A program made the translations under genes and the position numbers. The notes under the pieces are model-generated. The model was not told the origin of the DNA. It saw only the letters and a program-made list of their open reading frames with translations, and made no database searches. This document shows positions 42,986 to 51,193 of a stretch of DNA of 64,000 nt, one piece after another. Every line of letters begins with the position of its first letter. Position 1 is the stretch's first letter. This DNA is from Pseudomonadota bacterium (lineage in GTDB: Bacteria > Desulfobacterota > Binatia > Binatales > Binataceae): contig JAJPJA010000119.1 in assembly GCA_021324455.1 (NCBI GenBank), forward strand, positions 1 to 64,000. Direction: 5' to 3'.

Positions 42986-44398
42986 ATGGACGCCCAAGAA
43001 CCCCGCCTCAAAAAAGATTTCCCGGTGTTCGACTGCGACGGCCACATCAACGATCCCGATGTGATCTGGACCCGCTACGTCGAGCCGGATTGGCGCGAGC
43101 GGGTCAGGGCCGCCTACTGGAAAGATTCCGACCACGCGATTTTGAACGGCCGCACTGAAGTTGTCGGCGGCGGAAAAAACGAATGGGCCAGCCGCCCCAC
43201 CTACAGCGGTATCACTTCCGCCGGCCCGGGAATCAACAAAAAGATTCTCAAACGCCTGCAGGCGATGCACTTGAACGAAGAGCAGAAGGACTATCTGGAC
43301 CATAAAGGCAGCTACGAGCCGATGGCGCGCATCAGGGAGATGGACCTGATGGGGATCGACCAGGTCATGATCATCCCCACCATGATCGTGAACCATCTGC
43401 TGTATTGCGAGGATATGGCAGCCGCGGCGGCGGTGACCCGGGCCTACAACGACTGGGCCTATGATTACAGCCGCGAGGCGCCCAACCGGATCTTCGCGGC
43501 CGGGATGCTGCCGTTTCAGGATCCCGTACTTGGAATCGAAGAGGTGAAGCGCCTGGCCAAACGCGGCTTCCGCGTGGGGCTGATCCGGCCCATGGACGCC
43601 AAGGGCCGCTACCCCAACAAGCTGTTTGCCGACTTCACACGCGGCTCGGTCAGCGACATCGGGATGCATCATCTGTTCAAGACCGTGGAAGACAGCGGGA
43701 TGGTTCTCGGGATGCATACGTTTCCCGCGCTCCCGGTCGAGGATCAGGCCACCGTGGCCGCACCCGGCGATCTGATCCTGCAGATGTGCAAGGGCACCGA
43801 CCGCATCGTGGACAGCGGCTCGCTCGGCTTCATCTTCGAGGGCGTAACCTGGCTGGCCCAGGTGCTGCTCTCCGGTTTCCTCGACCTGTATCCGAAAATG
43901 AAGATGGCGATTTTCGAATCCAACGGCACCTGGCTGGTGCCGACGCTGGAGCGTTGCGACCGCCTGTTCAAGCTCTACAGGAACGAGCGCAAGCTGGCGG
44001 CGAAGCGGCTGCCCAGCGAAGCCTTCTACGAGCAGTGCTATATCGCGTTCGAGGGCGATGAGATGCCGGTGTTCAGGCAATGGGATCGGTACGAGAACGT
44101 CGCCGTGTGGTCGTCCGACGCGTACCATCACGACGGTTCGGACGCCTGGAGCGCCATCCGCGCGATGGACCAGGTTAAGGTTCCCAGGGATGTGCAGGCC
44201 AGATTCCTGGGCGCAAACGCCCGCCAGATGTACGGCATCGAAGGCAAGATCTATGTGACCGAGGAAGCGGAGATCGTGCGGCCGGATTGGTTTCCCAAGC
44301 CTGAAGAGGTCGAGGCGCACTGGAAGCGAATGGCATACCCGCGCAAAGCCGGCGGCGCGGCATCGAAGAAGCCGCCGGCGGCGCAAAGCGGCTATTGA
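42986..44398 (+). CDS. Amidohydrolase_2 family protein, long form
   Basis: A 470-residue amidohydrolase_2. The first motif FDCDGHINDP places His near residue 20. LGMHTFP supplies the second His, an MKMAIFESNGTWLVP strand follows, and the C-terminal motif is SSDAYHHDG, retaining Asp but with a changed Pro-His. A C-terminal tail of about 50 residues beyond the barrel (VTEEAEIVRPDWFPKPEEVEAHW) is absent from the other cluster members. It probably forms a mixed oligomer or acts on a related substrate. ATG 42986 with GGAGGACGCG is preferred over the upstream in-frame start at 42941. The 59-bp spacer to the preceding gene holds only a weak operator-like match (10 of 16). Confidence 0.83.
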   Translation: MDAQEPRLKKDFPVFDCDGHINDPDVIWTRYVEPDWRERVRAAYWKDSDHAILNGRTEVVGGGKNEWASRPTYSGITSAGPGINKKILKRLQAMHLNEEQKDYLDHKGSYEPMARIREMDLMGIDQVMIIPTMIVNHLLYCEDMAAAAAVTRAYNDWAYDYSREAPNRIFAAGMLPFQDPVLGIEEVKRLAKRGFRVGLIRPMDAKGRYPNKLFADFTRGSVSDIGMHHLFKTVEDSGMVLGMHTFPALPVEDQATVAAPGDLILQMCKGTDRIVDSGSLGFIFEGVTWLAQVLLSGFLDLYPKMKMAIFESNGTWLVPTLERCDRLFKLYRNERKLAAKRLPSEAFYEQCYIAFEGDEMPVFRQWDRYENVAVWSSDAYHHDGSDAWSAIRAMDQVKVPRDVQARFLGANARQMYGIEGKIYVTEEAEIVRPDWFPKPEEVEAHWKRMAYPRKAGGAASKKPPAAQSGY

Positions 44399-44546
44399 CG
44401 TCGAGCGTTGAATCAGGGCTTCGCAACGCGTTCAGACGCGGCGAGGCGGGCGGAGTCCCGGCAGGGTGCGGAAAAAGACGAGTTGCGCCTTCATATCAGA
44501 TGCTGCGTTACGCACCCTGGATAAAAGATGGATGCTTTCCTTTGCT

Positions 44547-44565
44547 TCTCTCCCTGCGGGAGAGA
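44547..44565. repeat. REP-like palindrome (CTCTCCC-TGC-GGGAGAG)
   Basis: Perfect 8-bp arms with a 3-bp loop in non-coding DNA between the amidohydrolase unit and the small Cys protein gene. Short palindromes of this form are common dispersed intergenic elements in many bacterial genomes. Only one copy is seen in this window. Confidence 0.4.
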
Positions 44566-44579
44566 CTAGAGTGAGCGGA

Positions 44580-44613
44580 GCAGGCTGCGGAAAATCCTTT
44601 TTCCGCAGCCTGC
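44580..44613. terminator. Strong hairpin, bidirectional terminator candidate
   Basis: A perfect inverted repeat with 15-bp arms (GCAGGCTGCGGAAAA, 44580-44594, and its complement, 44599-44613) and a TCCT loop. It ends 2 bp before the stop of the reverse-strand small gene at 44616 and follows the forward amidohydrolase unit, so it can serve both converging transcripts. The A/T base of the stem gives U-rich stretches in either direction. Confidence 0.65.
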
Positions 44614-44615
44614 TG

Positions 44616-44816
44616 CTAGGCTCTGGGCCAGCGCCAGAAGCGTTTCATCAAGTCTTCGAAGGCGGCGCCCGGGCCGCCGGCGGCGCGCTTTTGCTCGCAA
44701 GTCGCGTGCGCCAGAACGTCGGGATAACGAGCCGTCGCCTTTTCGATCAGAACATAATCGTCCGTAGCTTTGTTGATGGGCTGTTTGCAATGGCAACACA
44801 GAACGACTTCGGGCAT
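44616..44816 (-). CDS. Small cysteine-motif (zinc-ribbon-like) hypothetical protein
   Basis: A 66-residue protein beginning MPEVVLCCHCKQPI. Cys8-x-x-Cys10/11-type spacing and a later HATCE give a CxxC...H/C set that could bind one zinc. A basic-aromatic C-terminus (LMKRFWRWPRA) follows. ATG 44816 has a perfect GGAGGACGCC ribosome site, and the composition is unlike a shadow frame. A longer start at 44846 lacks such a site. It stands alone between converging units and ends at a strong hairpin. No family is recognised. Confidence 0.6.
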   Translation of the reverse strand: MPEVVLCCHCKQPINKATDDYVLIEKATARYPDVLAHATCEQKRAAGGPGAAFEDLMKRFWRWPRA

Positions 44817-44951
44817 TGGGCGTCCTCCATTACTGCATCGATCCATTGTGCAAGACCTTTGACGCCAGCTCCATGATTAAGGCATTGCGGCCGTCAATGG
44901 AGAGATTGCGCGCGGACGGCTATGCTCCTATCCGGGTTTTAGGCAAGCTGC

Positions 44952-46142
44952 ATGGACCTGAACGACAACCTCGATGAGCGCGCGTTCCGGCTCGCGGTGC
45001 GCGAGTTTCTCGACCGCAATCTGCCTGCCGGTTGGGGCAATCCCGGTTACGCACTGCCGGGCGGCGATGCTTACGCGGCGGTGGCCGCCGACTTCCAGCG
45101 CCGGCTGAGCGCGGCCGGCCTGCTGTGTCTTTCCTGGCCGCAAAAATACGGCGGTGCGGGCGCGTCCACGGCCCAGGTTGCGATTTTCAACGAGGAGCTG
45201 AGCCGGCGCCAGGCGCCGCAGCTGCCCAACGTCGCCGGCGTGATGCTGGCCGGTCCGGTGATTTACACCTTTGGCAGCGATGAACAGAAGCGGCGCTATC
45301 TCGCGCCGATTCGCGCCTGCCAGGAAGCGTGGTGCCAGGGCTTTTCAGAGCCGGGCGCGGGCTCCGATCTGGCCGCGCTGCGCACGCGCGCGGAGCTGCG
45401 CGGCGAGCGCTTTATCGTCAACGGACAGAAGGTCTGGACCTCGTTCGCGCATCGTGCGGACTGGTGCATGCTGCTGGCGCGCACCGATCCGTCGGCGCCC
45501 AGACATCGCGGCCTCAGCCTGCTGCTGGTGGATATGAAAAGCCCCGGCGTCGAGTTCAGGCCGCTGCGGCACATCACCGGAGCGGTCGAGTTCAACGAGT
45601 TGTTCTTCAATGATGTCGAAGTCCCGCGCCGCAATCTGGTGGGAACAATAAACAGCGGATGGCGGATCGCGATGACCACGCTGATGAACGAGCGCGGCGG
45701 CACCGGGATGGCGGCGGCCGCCCGCCTGCAGTCGGTCTATGCCATTCTGACCGGGCTCTTCCGTGCGATCGCAGAACAGAATCCGAACCCGGCGGCCGGC
45801 CGCATCAGGCGCGATCAGATGGCGAAGTTCTACATCGAGATCCAGTCGCTGCGGTATACCGCGCGCCGCAAACTGATGGAGACTCAGGACGACGCGGCGG
45901 CGGCCGCGGCCTCGATGATCAAAGTCATCTGGTCGGAACTCAGTCAGCGGATGCATGACTTCGCGCTGGAGCTCCAGGGACCGGCCAGTCAACTGATCGA
46001 AGGCTCAGCCGCAACGATCCAAAACGGCCGCTGGCAGTTCGACTTTCTGCGCTCGCGCGGCAACACCATCGAGATGGGAACTTCGGAGATTCATCGCAAT
46101 ACGATCGCGCAGCGCGGCCTGGGTTTGCCGCGCTCGCGATGA
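44952..46142 (+). CDS. Acyl-CoA dehydrogenase
   Basis: A 396-residue FAD-dependent acyl-CoA dehydrogenase. The N-terminal helical domain includes LCLSWPQKYGGAGAS. The middle beta domain holds WCQGFSEPGAGSDLAALRTRA, the conserved FAD/substrate signature. The C-terminal four-helix domain ends with MGTSEIHRNTIAQRGLGLPR. It introduces the alpha-beta double bond of an acyl-CoA and passes electrons to ETF. A homologue lies at 52169. It is shorter at the N-terminus than some members but complete. The catalytic base could not be assigned with confidence. It is 144 bp upstream of the GMC-type dehydrogenase genes on the same strand. Confidence 0.9.
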   Translation: MDLNDNLDERAFRLAVREFLDRNLPAGWGNPGYALPGGDAYAAVAADFQRRLSAAGLLCLSWPQKYGGAGASTAQVAIFNEELSRRQAPQLPNVAGVMLAGPVIYTFGSDEQKRRYLAPIRACQEAWCQGFSEPGAGSDLAALRTRAELRGERFIVNGQKVWTSFAHRADWCMLLARTDPSAPRHRGLSLLLVDMKSPGVEFRPLRHITGAVEFNELFFNDVEVPRRNLVGTINSGWRIAMTTLMNERGGTGMAAAARLQSVYAILTGLFRAIAEQNPNPAAGRIRRDQMAKFYIEIQSLRYTARRKLMETQDDAAAAAASMIKVIWSELSQRMHDFALELQGPASQLIEGSAATIQNGRWQFDFLRSRGNTIEMGTSEIHRNTIAQRGLGLPRSR

Positions 46143-46286
46143 ATCAGGCCAGGCGGACTGCGGCGGTCGGGTCCGGCTCTGGAAATCGCCGGGCAAATGC
46201 CTCAGAGTTGACCCACTGAAATCGCAGGGAAAACGCCGCGCTGATGCGGCCGCTCCCGCGCATAGTTCGACAGCGAGGTGCTGTGC

Positions 46287-46817
46287 ATGAAGCGGCGCGA
46301 GTTTCTGCAAAAAAGTGCGATTGTCATCGTGGGCACCGCTGTAGTCAAAGCGGCCCCGGCGGTGGGCGCAAACGGCCAGTGGTCCGGGCTCAGAAAGCTT
46401 TCGCCCGCGCAGGCGCAAACTCTGCTGGTGATGGCGCGCCAGATCTACCCGCATCCGAAACTCGACGACGCCTGCTATGTCTCAACGATTGAGGAGCTCG
46501 ACGCGCAGGCGGCGGTTTCGCCGCAAACCGCCAGACTTATTATTGACGGCGTCGCGCAGCTTCAGAATTCGACCGGCGGGAAGTTCGACCGCCTTAGCCC
46601 CGAACAACAGACCGCCGCGCTGGAAGCTATCCAATCCACCGCGTTTTTCCAGAAAGTTCGCAGCACCGAGGTGGTGTCGCTGTACAACAACCATCAGGTG
46701 TGGAAGCAGTTCGACTACCGCGGCGCGTCTTATCCTTTCGGCGGATATCTGCATCATGGTTTCAACGATCTGAAATGGCTGCCCAATCCTCCCGACTCGG
46801 CGAGCCCCCGGGGATGA
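46287..46817 (+). CDS. Gluconate 2-dehydrogenase subunit 3 family protein, Tat-exported
   Basis: A 176-residue small subunit. A Tat signal at the N-terminus (KRREFLQKSAIVIVG) is followed by the subunit-3 domain (LSPAQAQTLLVMARQIYPHPKL and a C-terminal YPFGGYLHHGF). Such subunits carry the cofactor-bearing GMC partner through the Tat system and support its assembly, so the pair works in the periplasm. ATG 46287 is preferred over the GTG nine bases upstream because the Tat motif starts directly after it. The stop is 12 bp before the GMC gene, an evident two-gene operon. Confidence 0.85.
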   Translation: MKRREFLQKSAIVIVGTAVVKAAPAVGANGQWSGLRKLSPAQAQTLLVMARQIYPHPKLDDACYVSTIEELDAQAAVSPQTARLIIDGVAQLQNSTGGKFDRLSPEQQTAALEAIQSTAFFQKVRSTEVVSLYNNHQVWKQFDYRGASYPFGGYLHHGFNDLKWLPNPPDSASPRG

Positions 46818-46829
46818 CGGTAGGAGCGC

Positions 46830-48398
46830 ATGGCACAATACGATCACAGCGATGATTCGGTGATAGTAATTGTCGGTTCCGGAGCCGGCGGGGGTACGCT
46901 GGCCAACTCCCTGTGCCGGCATGGCCTCAAAGTAGTCCTGTTGGAAGCGGGCAGCCGGTATTCGCCCGCCACGTTCCGCAACGATGAATGGTTTGCGTTC
47001 AATCAACTGGCCTGGCTCGACAAGCGTACGGCGTCGGGAAGCTGGCGCGTGGCCAGGGATTTTCCCAACCTGCCGGCATGGATATGCAAAACGGTGGGCG
47101 GGACAACCGTGCATTGGGCGGGCGCGTCGCTGCGGTTGGAGGATTACGAATTCAAAACCAAAACCCATTACTCAGGCGTCGGCGGCGCGAACTTGCTGGA
47201 CTGGCCGCTGACGCTGCAGGAACTGCAGCCGTATTACTCAATGGCGGAAGACCGGATGGGTGTGACGCGCACCAATGATATTCCGGGCCTGCCGGGAAAT
47301 AATAATTTCAAAGTGATGTACAATGGCGCGACTCGCGTCGGCTACCAGACCGTTCACACCGGCCGGATGGCGATCAACCCGCAGCCGCGCAGCGGGCGCG
47401 CCGGATGTATGCAGCTCGGCTTCTGCTTTCAGGGATGCAAGTCCGGAGCGAAATGGTCAACCCTGTACACGGAGATTCCACAAGCCGAAGCGACGGGGCG
47501 GCTGGATCTGCGCCCGCAATCGATGGCGCTGCAGGTGCGGCACGACAGAAACGGCAAGGCGACGGGAGTGCTTTATGTCGAGCAATCGGGGCAACAGATT
47601 TTTCAGAAGGCGCGTATCGTCTGTCTGGCGGGCAACTCGATCGAAACGCCGCGTCTGCTGCTGAATTCCGCCTCCTCGATGTTTCCGCATGGACTGGCCA
47701 ATTCCTCGGGCCAGGTCGGCAGGAATTATATGCGCCACACGACCGGATCCGTCTATGCGATTTTCAAACAGCCGGTCCACATGTATCGCGGCACCGTGAT
47801 GGCCGGCATCATCCTCGATGAGGCGCGGTTGGACCCCGGGCGCGGCTTCGTCGGCGGCTTCGAGATGGAGACGATCTCGCTCGGCCTGCCGTTTATGGCG
47901 TCATTTTTGAACCCCGGCGCGTGGGGACGCGATTACACCCGCCAGCTCGAGCAGTACTCGAACATGGCCGGGATGTGGATCGTCGGCGAAGACATGCCGC
48001 AGGAAAGCAACCGCGTCACACTCAATCATGCGGTCAAGGACCAGTGGGGTTTACCCGTCGCCAATGTGCATTACGATGACCATCCGAACGATATCGCAAT
48101 GCGCAACTATGCCTACAAGCGCGGTGCGGCGGTCTATGAAGCGGCCGGCGCGGTGAAAACGATCGAAGTGCCGCCCTATCCTTCGACCCATAACCTGGGC
48201 ACGTGCCGGATGAGCGCAAAGCCGGGCGACGGCGTCTGCAATAAATGGGGCCAGACCCACGACGTCAGGAATCTCTTTATTTCCGACGGCAGCCAGTTCA
48301 CGACCAGCGGCGGCGAAAATCCGACACTGACTATCGTGACATTGGCGCTGCGCCAGGCAGATCGTATCGCGTCGGAATGCGCAAAGCGAAACCTGTAG
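46830..48398 (+). CDS. GMC-family FAD oxidoreductase (dehydrogenase large subunit)
   Basis: A 522-residue GMC oxidoreductase. The FAD motif is IVGSGAGGG near residues 14-22. VGGTTVHWAGASLRL follows, and the C-terminal domain has the STHNLGTCRM and SDGSQFTTSGGENPTLTIVTLALR stretches that hold the catalytic His and Asn. It lacks its own signal peptide and is probably exported with the Tat-bearing subunit 3. It oxidises an alcohol or sugar hydroxyl and passes electrons to a membrane acceptor or cytochrome. No cytochrome subunit gene is adjacent. A periplasmic role fits the SMP-30-type lactonase encoded next, which could open a lactone product. Confidence 0.88.
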   Translation: MAQYDHSDDSVIVIVGSGAGGGTLANSLCRHGLKVVLLEAGSRYSPATFRNDEWFAFNQLAWLDKRTASGSWRVARDFPNLPAWICKTVGGTTVHWAGASLRLEDYEFKTKTHYSGVGGANLLDWPLTLQELQPYYSMAEDRMGVTRTNDIPGLPGNNNFKVMYNGATRVGYQTVHTGRMAINPQPRSGRAGCMQLGFCFQGCKSGAKWSTLYTEIPQAEATGRLDLRPQSMALQVRHDRNGKATGVLYVEQSGQQIFQKARIVCLAGNSIETPRLLLNSASSMFPHGLANSSGQVGRNYMRHTTGSVYAIFKQPVHMYRGTVMAGIILDEARLDPGRGFVGGFEMETISLGLPFMASFLNPGAWGRDYTRQLEQYSNMAGMWIVGEDMPQESNRVTLNHAVKDQWGLPVANVHYDDHPNDIAMRNYAYKRGAAVYEAAGAVKTIEVPPYPSTHNLGTCRMSAKPGDGVCNKWGQTHDVRNLFISDGSQFTTSGGENPTLTIVTLALRQADRIASECAKRNL

Positions 48399-48697
48399 CG
48401 GGCGGTTGCAAAGCGGCTTTCGCGGCTTGCTCCATTGCGTCGCAAAGGGCGAGATTGGGAAAGCGGGTGCTGGATTATCCGGGTAAGCGGGCGGGAGAAT
48501 CGGGTCGAGTGGTGCATTTTAATGGGCGCTGGACGGCGCTTTCTCTCGCCGGCGATGTGACCTGCGTGGGTGCGGATGGCGGGCAAAACGGCGCAGGACC
48601 GCAATGCAATCCTGCATATGGAAGTGGAAATGCGAAATCAAAACAATATAGCGATCGGCGAAGGAGCGGCTGAAGTTCGCTGGCCGCGGGCCAGACA

Positions 48698-49543
48698 ATG
48701 ATTCAGTTCGATACCATTGCGCAGGGATACGGATTGGTCGAAGCGCCGCGCGTCGACGCGCAAAACCGCCTGCTCTTCAGCGATCACCTTAATGGCGGCG
48801 TGTTCCGGCGTGAAGCCGACGGCTCGATCCGGACATTAATCCCGGATCGAAAGGGTGTCGGCGGGATGGCGTTCAATCACGACGGCGGATTGATCATGAG
48901 CGGCGAGCAGGTCGCGATTTGGAATGAATCCACCGGCGCCATGCGCGAGTTGTTCAGAGGACATCCCAAGCGCAAGGCAACATACTTCAACGATCTTACG
49001 ATCGATGACAACGGCAGCATTTACGTCGGCACCGTGAACGGCGACTCGTCCACGGCCGGAAAAGAGAAGGTTCCGCCCGGCGACCTCTACCGCATAAACC
49101 CCGACGGCACTTCGGAACTGCTGTGGGAAGGTATACCGGCCAGCAACGGTCTTGGCTTCAGTCCCGATCGCCGCCTGCTGTACCATGCCAACTCGATGCC
49201 CGGTCAGATCTGGGTCTATGAGGTGGGCGAGGATCGCAGCATCCGCGGCCGGCGGCTTTTCGCGAGGATCGATGAAGGATGGCCCGACGGCTTGGCGGTG
49301 GACGCCGAGGGCGGAGTATGGGCCGCGGTGGTGTTCTCGAGTTGCGTGATGCGGTTTCGTCCCGACGGCACGCTGGATCGCAAGGTGGAGCTTCCGGTGA
49401 AAAAGGTGGTGAGCCTGGTTTTCGGCGGCCCTGACCTGCGCGACTTGTACGTGGTGACCGCGCAAAGCCGGCGCTATCAGGGCTCGATTTATCGCGGCCG
49501 CAGCGATATCCCCGGTCAGCCGCTCCCGCCGGCGCGTTTCTGA
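48698..49543 (+). CDS. SMP-30/gluconolactonase family protein (paralogue 1)
   Basis: A 281-residue six-bladed beta-propeller of the SMP-30/LRE group. The metal-site signature runs from VEAPRVDAQNRLLFSDH (Glu at the start) through NDLTIDDNGSIYVG and NGLGFSPDRRLLYH to the DGLAVDAEGGVWAAV segment with catalytic Asp. It hydrolyses lactones with a divalent cation. Homologous to the 61247 protein. Start ATG 48698 has no strong ribosome site. It follows the GMC gene by 299 bp and may act on its lactone product. Confidence 0.85.
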   Translation: MIQFDTIAQGYGLVEAPRVDAQNRLLFSDHLNGGVFRREADGSIRTLIPDRKGVGGMAFNHDGGLIMSGEQVAIWNESTGAMRELFRGHPKRKATYFNDLTIDDNGSIYVGTVNGDSSTAGKEKVPPGDLYRINPDGTSELLWEGIPASNGLGFSPDRRLLYHANSMPGQIWVYEVGEDRSIRGRRLFARIDEGWPDGLAVDAEGGVWAAVVFSSCVMRFRPDGTLDRKVELPVKKVVSLVFGGPDLRDLYVVTAQSRRYQGSIYRGRSDIPGQPLPPARF

Positions 49544-49707
49544 CCGGGCGGCAGCTCAATGGCCGCGCGGCAAGCCCGGGATTCGCTCGGCCGGGATGCC
49601 GCGCTGGACCTTTTTACCGGCGCCGTGGGGAATACCACGACTGGTATAACAACCGGCGCCAGCTAAGCGGCCAGGCGGCATCCCGCGAACAATTAATATT
49701 TCGAACA

Positions 49708-49723
49708 GTTGATCGAAATGAAC
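49708..49723. promoter_or_regulatory. Candidate operator, GTTAA-type palindrome (copy 2)
   Basis: GTTGATCGAAATGAAC is flanked by CA and TG so that outer arms CAGTT/AACTG pair. It shares GATCGAAAT-like core bases with the 62181 copy. It lies in the spacer before the LLM remnant. No intact downstream gene is apparent on either strand within 300 bp except SMP-30 (convergent) and the hydratase at 50353. Confidence 0.4.
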
Positions 49724-49815
49724 TGCATCAAGCGGCCAGTAGAGCCAGTCGCGATAGATCGCGATCGTTTCGCGGTTCCCAGCATAAGGGAACTATCGAT
49801 GTTGGAGGAATTGTA

Positions 49816-50196
49816 TCAGGCGGAAAACGCCGGCAGCACCTCGCGAGCGAACAATTCGACGCCGCCGGGCGAGCCGAAGTACAGGGGAAAATGAGTGATG
49901 TTGAAGCGATCGACTCGCTCCCCAATCTCCGTTCTGAGTTGGTCAGGAGTTCCCCACATCACACCCGGAGCCTGGCGCGCCGCTTCTTTGGTGGGAATGC
50001 CCATGGCTTTGGCGGTTTTGAGCGCCGCGTCTTCGGCCTCCCCCGGTTTTTCGGAGATAAAGATGGAAGAACTGGCGCTGATTTCGATTGCGCCGGCGGG
50101 GCGGCCGGCTTCGGTTGTCAGCCGCCGCAGTTTCTCGACCTTGGCCCTGAGCGAGTCCTTGCTGAAGCGGGCCCATAATGAACGGTTGTTCAGGTT
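49816..50196 (-). pseudogene. C-terminal remnant of an LLM-class oxidoreductase
   Basis: Translation of the reverse strand gives 126 residues without a start at the proper place. It begins after a TGA at 50197-50199 with NLNNRSLWARFSKDSL and ends with FPLYFGSPGGVELFAREVLPAFSA. The stretches GTPDQLRTEIGERVDRFNITHFPLYFGSPGG and the arm IFISEKPGEAEDAAL match the C-terminal third of F420/flavin LLM oxidoreductases. The N-terminal two-thirds, including the cofactor pocket, are absent, and no remnant is seen upstream in other frames. The only ATG (50004) would start in the last third. It is best read as a decayed gene, 5'-truncated by deletion or rearrangement near 50200. Confidence 0.7.
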
Positions 50197-50352
50197 TCAA
50201 GCAGCGGGCGTCATGAGCCATACGTACCTCCGCGTCCGTCACACCGCGGAGCCGCGGATAAATGGAAATCCATCGCGGGAATATTCGCCAGAAAAGGCCG
50301 GTTGCGCATCGGCGCGAATGCTCCGATAATCCCGCCATTGCGGGGTGACGCC

Positions 50353-51120
50353 ATGAACCCTATCGAACAGGCGACAGAATCGATCTGGCAGGCGATGAGC
50401 AAGGGACTGCCCGCGCCGGAAGCGATGCGCAAAACGCTGACGCTGGCCGACGCTTATCATGTGCAAGTCAACCTGCTGCGGCGATGGCAGTCGGAGGGCA
50501 AGAAGCTGGCCGGATGGAAGATCGGAATGTCAGGCGCCGCCATCCGCGCCCGGATGGGCCTGGCGGAGCCGTTCGCCGGCTATCTGCTCGACAGTGGACA
50601 CTTCGACTCGGGGCATTCGTTCGCCTTCGACTCGCTGCCGCGAGCGATCATTGAATCCGAGCTCTGCCTTACTATCGGAAAACGGCTGGTTGGTCCGGGG
50701 GTAAACCGGCAGCAGGTGCTGGCGGCGCTGGGTGCGGTCGCGCCGGCCTTTGAGATTGCCTACACCGGCTCCATTATGGCCGACTTTGCGCTGGGTATCG
50801 CCGACGGCGCCGGCCAGCTCGCCTTTGTAACCGGCGCGGCGCTGTCGCCATTCCCGCGCGGCCTTGACCTGGGCGGCGTTGCCGTGGAGCTGCGCCGCAA
50901 CGGCGTGGCAGTCGAGCGCGCCGTTAACCGCGACGTCAATGACGATCCGCTCGAATGCATAGCGTGGCTGGCCAATCACCTGGCGAAATTCAATCTTGCG
51001 CTGGAAGAGGAAGAACGCGTCATCACCGGAAGCATCACCAGGCCCGGCCCGGTCGCCAGAGGCGATCGCTTTGAAGCCAGCTTCGAAGGTATCGGCCGGG
51101 TTTCGGTTTCATTCGTGTAA
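50353..51120 (+). CDS. 2-keto-4-pentenoate hydratase/fumarylacetoacetase-related protein (MhpD-like)
   Basis: A 255-residue protein of the MhpD/4-oxalocrotonate decarboxylase group. The pocket stretches visible are GWKIGMSG, AIIESELCLTIGKRLVGPG (Glu for the metal site) and APAFEIAYT, with a C-terminal GSITRPGPVARGDRFEASFEGIGRVSVSF strand region. Characterised members hydrate dienol acids in meta-cleavage pathways using Mg2+ or Mn2+. Here no ring-cleavage dioxygenase is adjacent, so the pathway is open. ATG 50353 follows GGGGTGACGCC; the earlier frame opening at 50302 is unsupported. It is convergent with the DUF6282 gene. Confidence 0.83.
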   Translation: MNPIEQATESIWQAMSKGLPAPEAMRKTLTLADAYHVQVNLLRRWQSEGKKLAGWKIGMSGAAIRARMGLAEPFAGYLLDSGHFDSGHSFAFDSLPRAIIESELCLTIGKRLVGPGVNRQQVLAALGAVAPAFEIAYTGSIMADFALGIADGAGQLAFVTGAALSPFPRGLDLGGVAVELRRNGVAVERAVNRDVNDDPLECIAWLANHLAKFNLALEEEERVITGSITRPGPVARGDRFEASFEGIGRVSVSFV

Positions 51121-51193
51121 AGATGAACCGGGCGACGGGCTGTCCGGCCCGCGGCGACGTCGGTTGCTGGTTGAACGTAAGGCGCGGCAACTT

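Noticed and set aside
44887-44906. TGGAGAGAT half-site before the acyl-CoA dehydrogenase at 44952
   Set aside because: No matching left half, so it does not make a palindrome.
48399-48697. Possible small gene in the 299-bp spacer between the GMC and SMP-30 genes
   Set aside because: Open frames there have shadow-like composition and no ribosome site; no operator-like element was recognised.
49925-49940. ATCTCCGTTCTGAGTT, a 13 of 16 match to MarR-type operator F
   Set aside because: It lies inside the LLM remnant and encodes conserved family residues (LRTEIG on the reverse strand), so the match is probably coincidental.
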